DNA of 6,398 nucleotides from Thalassospiraceae bacterium (GTDB lineage: Bacteria > Pseudomonadota > Alphaproteobacteria > Rhodospirillales > Magnetovibrionaceae), in NCBI GenBank assembly GCA_030637205.1, contig DAOVVL010000122.1, forward strand, positions 1 through 6,398, given 5' to 3'. The position numbers and the translations under genes were made by a program. Numbering within the stretch: the first letter of the stretch is position 1; every line of letters begins with the position of its first letter. Under the pieces are notes generated by a model, which was given only the letters and a program-made list of their open reading frames with translations, did no database searches and was not told where the DNA came from. This document shows positions 5,374 to 6,398 of the stretch, piece by piece.

Positions 5374-6267
5374 CTATCCGGGGTTGATCCCTGAGATCAC
5401 CCAGGAAGAGGAGTCCATAATAATTCCGTCGGCTTCCTTCTTCTGCACGTTAATGGCATCGGCAAGGGCTGCTTCAATCTGGTCGCGTTTTTCCTCGGCC
5501 TCGTCACCGGCTTCGCGGTAAACCTCACCCGCAGGGCCAAGCGCCAGTTGAAAATCGATGGCGTCCTGTACGGTTCTTCCCACCAACACGGGTGCATCAA
5601 CACGGACGAATTCAATGTCGGTATAACCCGCGGATTTCATCATCCCTGTCACCATGTCCTGGCTTTGCATGGAAAACGGACCGGGTCCACAGGTCTGCGC
5701 ATCTTCACCGGGCGGCGGCAGGAAGCCCAATACAATGGACTTGGCCATGCTCAGCCACGGATTGTCATCAGGCGTGCGCCACACAATGTGGGTCATGGTG
5801 GCACCCGGTTTCATGGCCGTGCGCATGTTGCGCAGGGCAACAACGGGGCTGTCAAAAAACATGGTGCCGAAGCGTGAAAATACGAAATCGTACTCTGGCT
5901 TGAAGGGCGTGGTCATGGCATCGCCGATGGCGAAGTCAACATTTTCCATGCCTAGTTCCTTAGCTTCGCGTCGGCCAAAGTCCAAAAACGCATCGCAACA
6001 ATCAACGCCTAAAACGTGGCCAGTGGCCCCGACCTTTTTGGCAAGTTTGATGGCCGTATCGCCAAACCCGCAGCCAACATCCAGCACACGGTCGCCTTCC
6101 TTGACGCGCAGGTTGGGAAACACCGCTTCACTGTGGCTGGTTAAACCATCCACCAGCACATGTTTGTATTTGATAAACTTTGGAGCAAGGACATCGTTCC
6201 AAAATTTTACGAACTCAGTATCTTCGATTGCATTATTGGTGGGATTGTCGGTGAGATTTTCGGGCAT
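5374..6267 (-). CDS. Class I SAM-dependent methyltransferase, substrate unknown
   Basis: Cytoplasmic Rossmann-fold methyltransferase of the broad UbiE/Methyltransf_11-25 type; sequence alone does not reveal the acceptor. The 297 residues begin with a polar N-terminal segment (1-55). SAM motif I is RVLDVGCGFGDTA (60-72), the ribose-binding acidic residue is Asp89 in GVD, and the adenine-contacting IGDA has Asp116. YDFVFSRFGTMFF and MKPGATMTHIVWR are the motif IV and post-strand regions, typical of bacterial members that share the SRFG..FF and NPW segments. The C-terminal third (about 190-297) is helical and probably forms the acceptor lid. Two cysteines (90-91) directly follow Asp89, which is uncommon. 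ATG 6267 has GGAGAA (6275-6280) 7 nt upstream. The gene lies upstream of the rhodanese on the same strand across 219 nt and is probably a separate transcript. A ubiquinone-type role is not supported by anything specific here. Confidence 0.93.
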   Translation of the reverse strand: MPENLTDNPTNNAIEDTEFVKFWNDVLAPKFIKYKHVLVDGLTSHSEAVFPNLRVKEGDRVLDVGCGFGDTAIKLAKKVGATGHVLGVDCCDAFLDFGRREAKELGMENVDFAIGDAMTTPFKPEYDFVFSRFGTMFFDSPVVALRNMRTAMKPGATMTHIVWRTPDDNPWLSMAKSIVLGFLPPPGEDAQTCGPGPFSMQSQDMVTGMMKSAGYTDIEFVRVDAPVLVGRTVQDAIDFQLALGPAGEVYREAGDEAEEKRDQIEAALADAINVQKKEADGIIMDSSSWVISGINPG

Positions 6268-6284
6268 TTTGGCGTTCTCCGAAA

Positions 6285-6312
6285 AATATATGGTTACCTC
6301 TTATGTAGGCAA
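6285..6312 (-). promoter_or_regulatory. Tentative promoter for the methyltransferase gene
   Basis: On the minus strand TTGCCT (plus 6307-6312) and TATATT (plus 6285-6290) are separated by 16 bp and match the consensus at 4/6 and 5/6 positions. The predicted start, near 6278, would fall inside the Shine-Dalgarno and leave a leader of only about 10 nt, which argues against it. The rest of the AT-rich 6268-6398 stretch shows only poorer candidates and no gene. Confidence 0.22.
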
Positions 6313-6398
6313 TCATAGATGACATATTCCAGATAACTTTTTAAGGCGCGCGAAATAATACCCTATATTTGGCCATTCTTAAAGCCCGCATTGGCCCC

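Noticed and set aside
5294..5520. Plus-strand frame entering the methyltransferase antisense, with a protein-like hydrophobic beginning
   Set aside because: It has no ATG or GTG start with a ribosome site, most of it is antisense to a real gene, and GC-rich DNA readily lacks stop codons.
5654..6322. 222-codon plus-strand open frame opposite the methyltransferase
   Set aside because: The minus-strand gene has intact SAM motifs and a good Shine-Dalgarno. The plus frame is serine-rich antisense with no domain.

Overview
The window looks like ordinary chromosome from an alphaproteobacterium, probably of the Rhodospirillales type. That placement is inferred from protein character, moderately high GC, and the gene order histone-deacetylase-like gene, xseB, ispA, dxs, tlyA. 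I recall this order as common in that group but could not search for it here. No phage, transposon, CRISPR, tRNA or rRNA signal is visible, and codon use looks uniform across the genes.

Plus strand, 1-4729: five genes read in one direction. A 5'-truncated zinc-dependent deacetylase (1-623) comes first. It is followed by exonuclease VII small subunit xseB (706-975), polyprenyl/farnesyl diphosphate synthase ispA (978-1898, 2 nt after xseB), 1-deoxy-D-xylulose-5-phosphate synthase dxs (1974-3956) and the rRNA 2'-O-methyltransferase tlyA (3971-4729). dxs makes the first MEP-pathway intermediate. ispA condenses the IPP and DMAPP that the pathway ends with, so the core of the cluster is isoprenoid supply (quinones, undecaprenyl carrier, carotenoids or hopanoids). 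xseB and tlyA are housekeeping passengers. Both ispA and dxs appear to start with GTG.

Minus strand, 4795-6267: a single-domain rhodanese (4795-5154) converges on tlyA, and a class I SAM methyltransferase (5374-6267) lies upstream of it. The rhodanese has its own promoter with exact consensus -35 and -10 hexamers. It also has a strong intrinsic terminator whose stem and U-tract are encoded inside the last codons of tlyA. The methyltransferase has a good Shine-Dalgarno, but its promoter and terminator are only weakly visible. The last 131 bases (6268-6398) hold its upstream region and no gene.

I see no new biological system. The points worth a second look are the terminator embedded in the tlyA 3' end, the consensus promoter with palindromes over its -10 and start region, the short TlyA C-terminus (suggesting 23S-only specificity), and the leucine at the gatekeeper position of the deacetylase.
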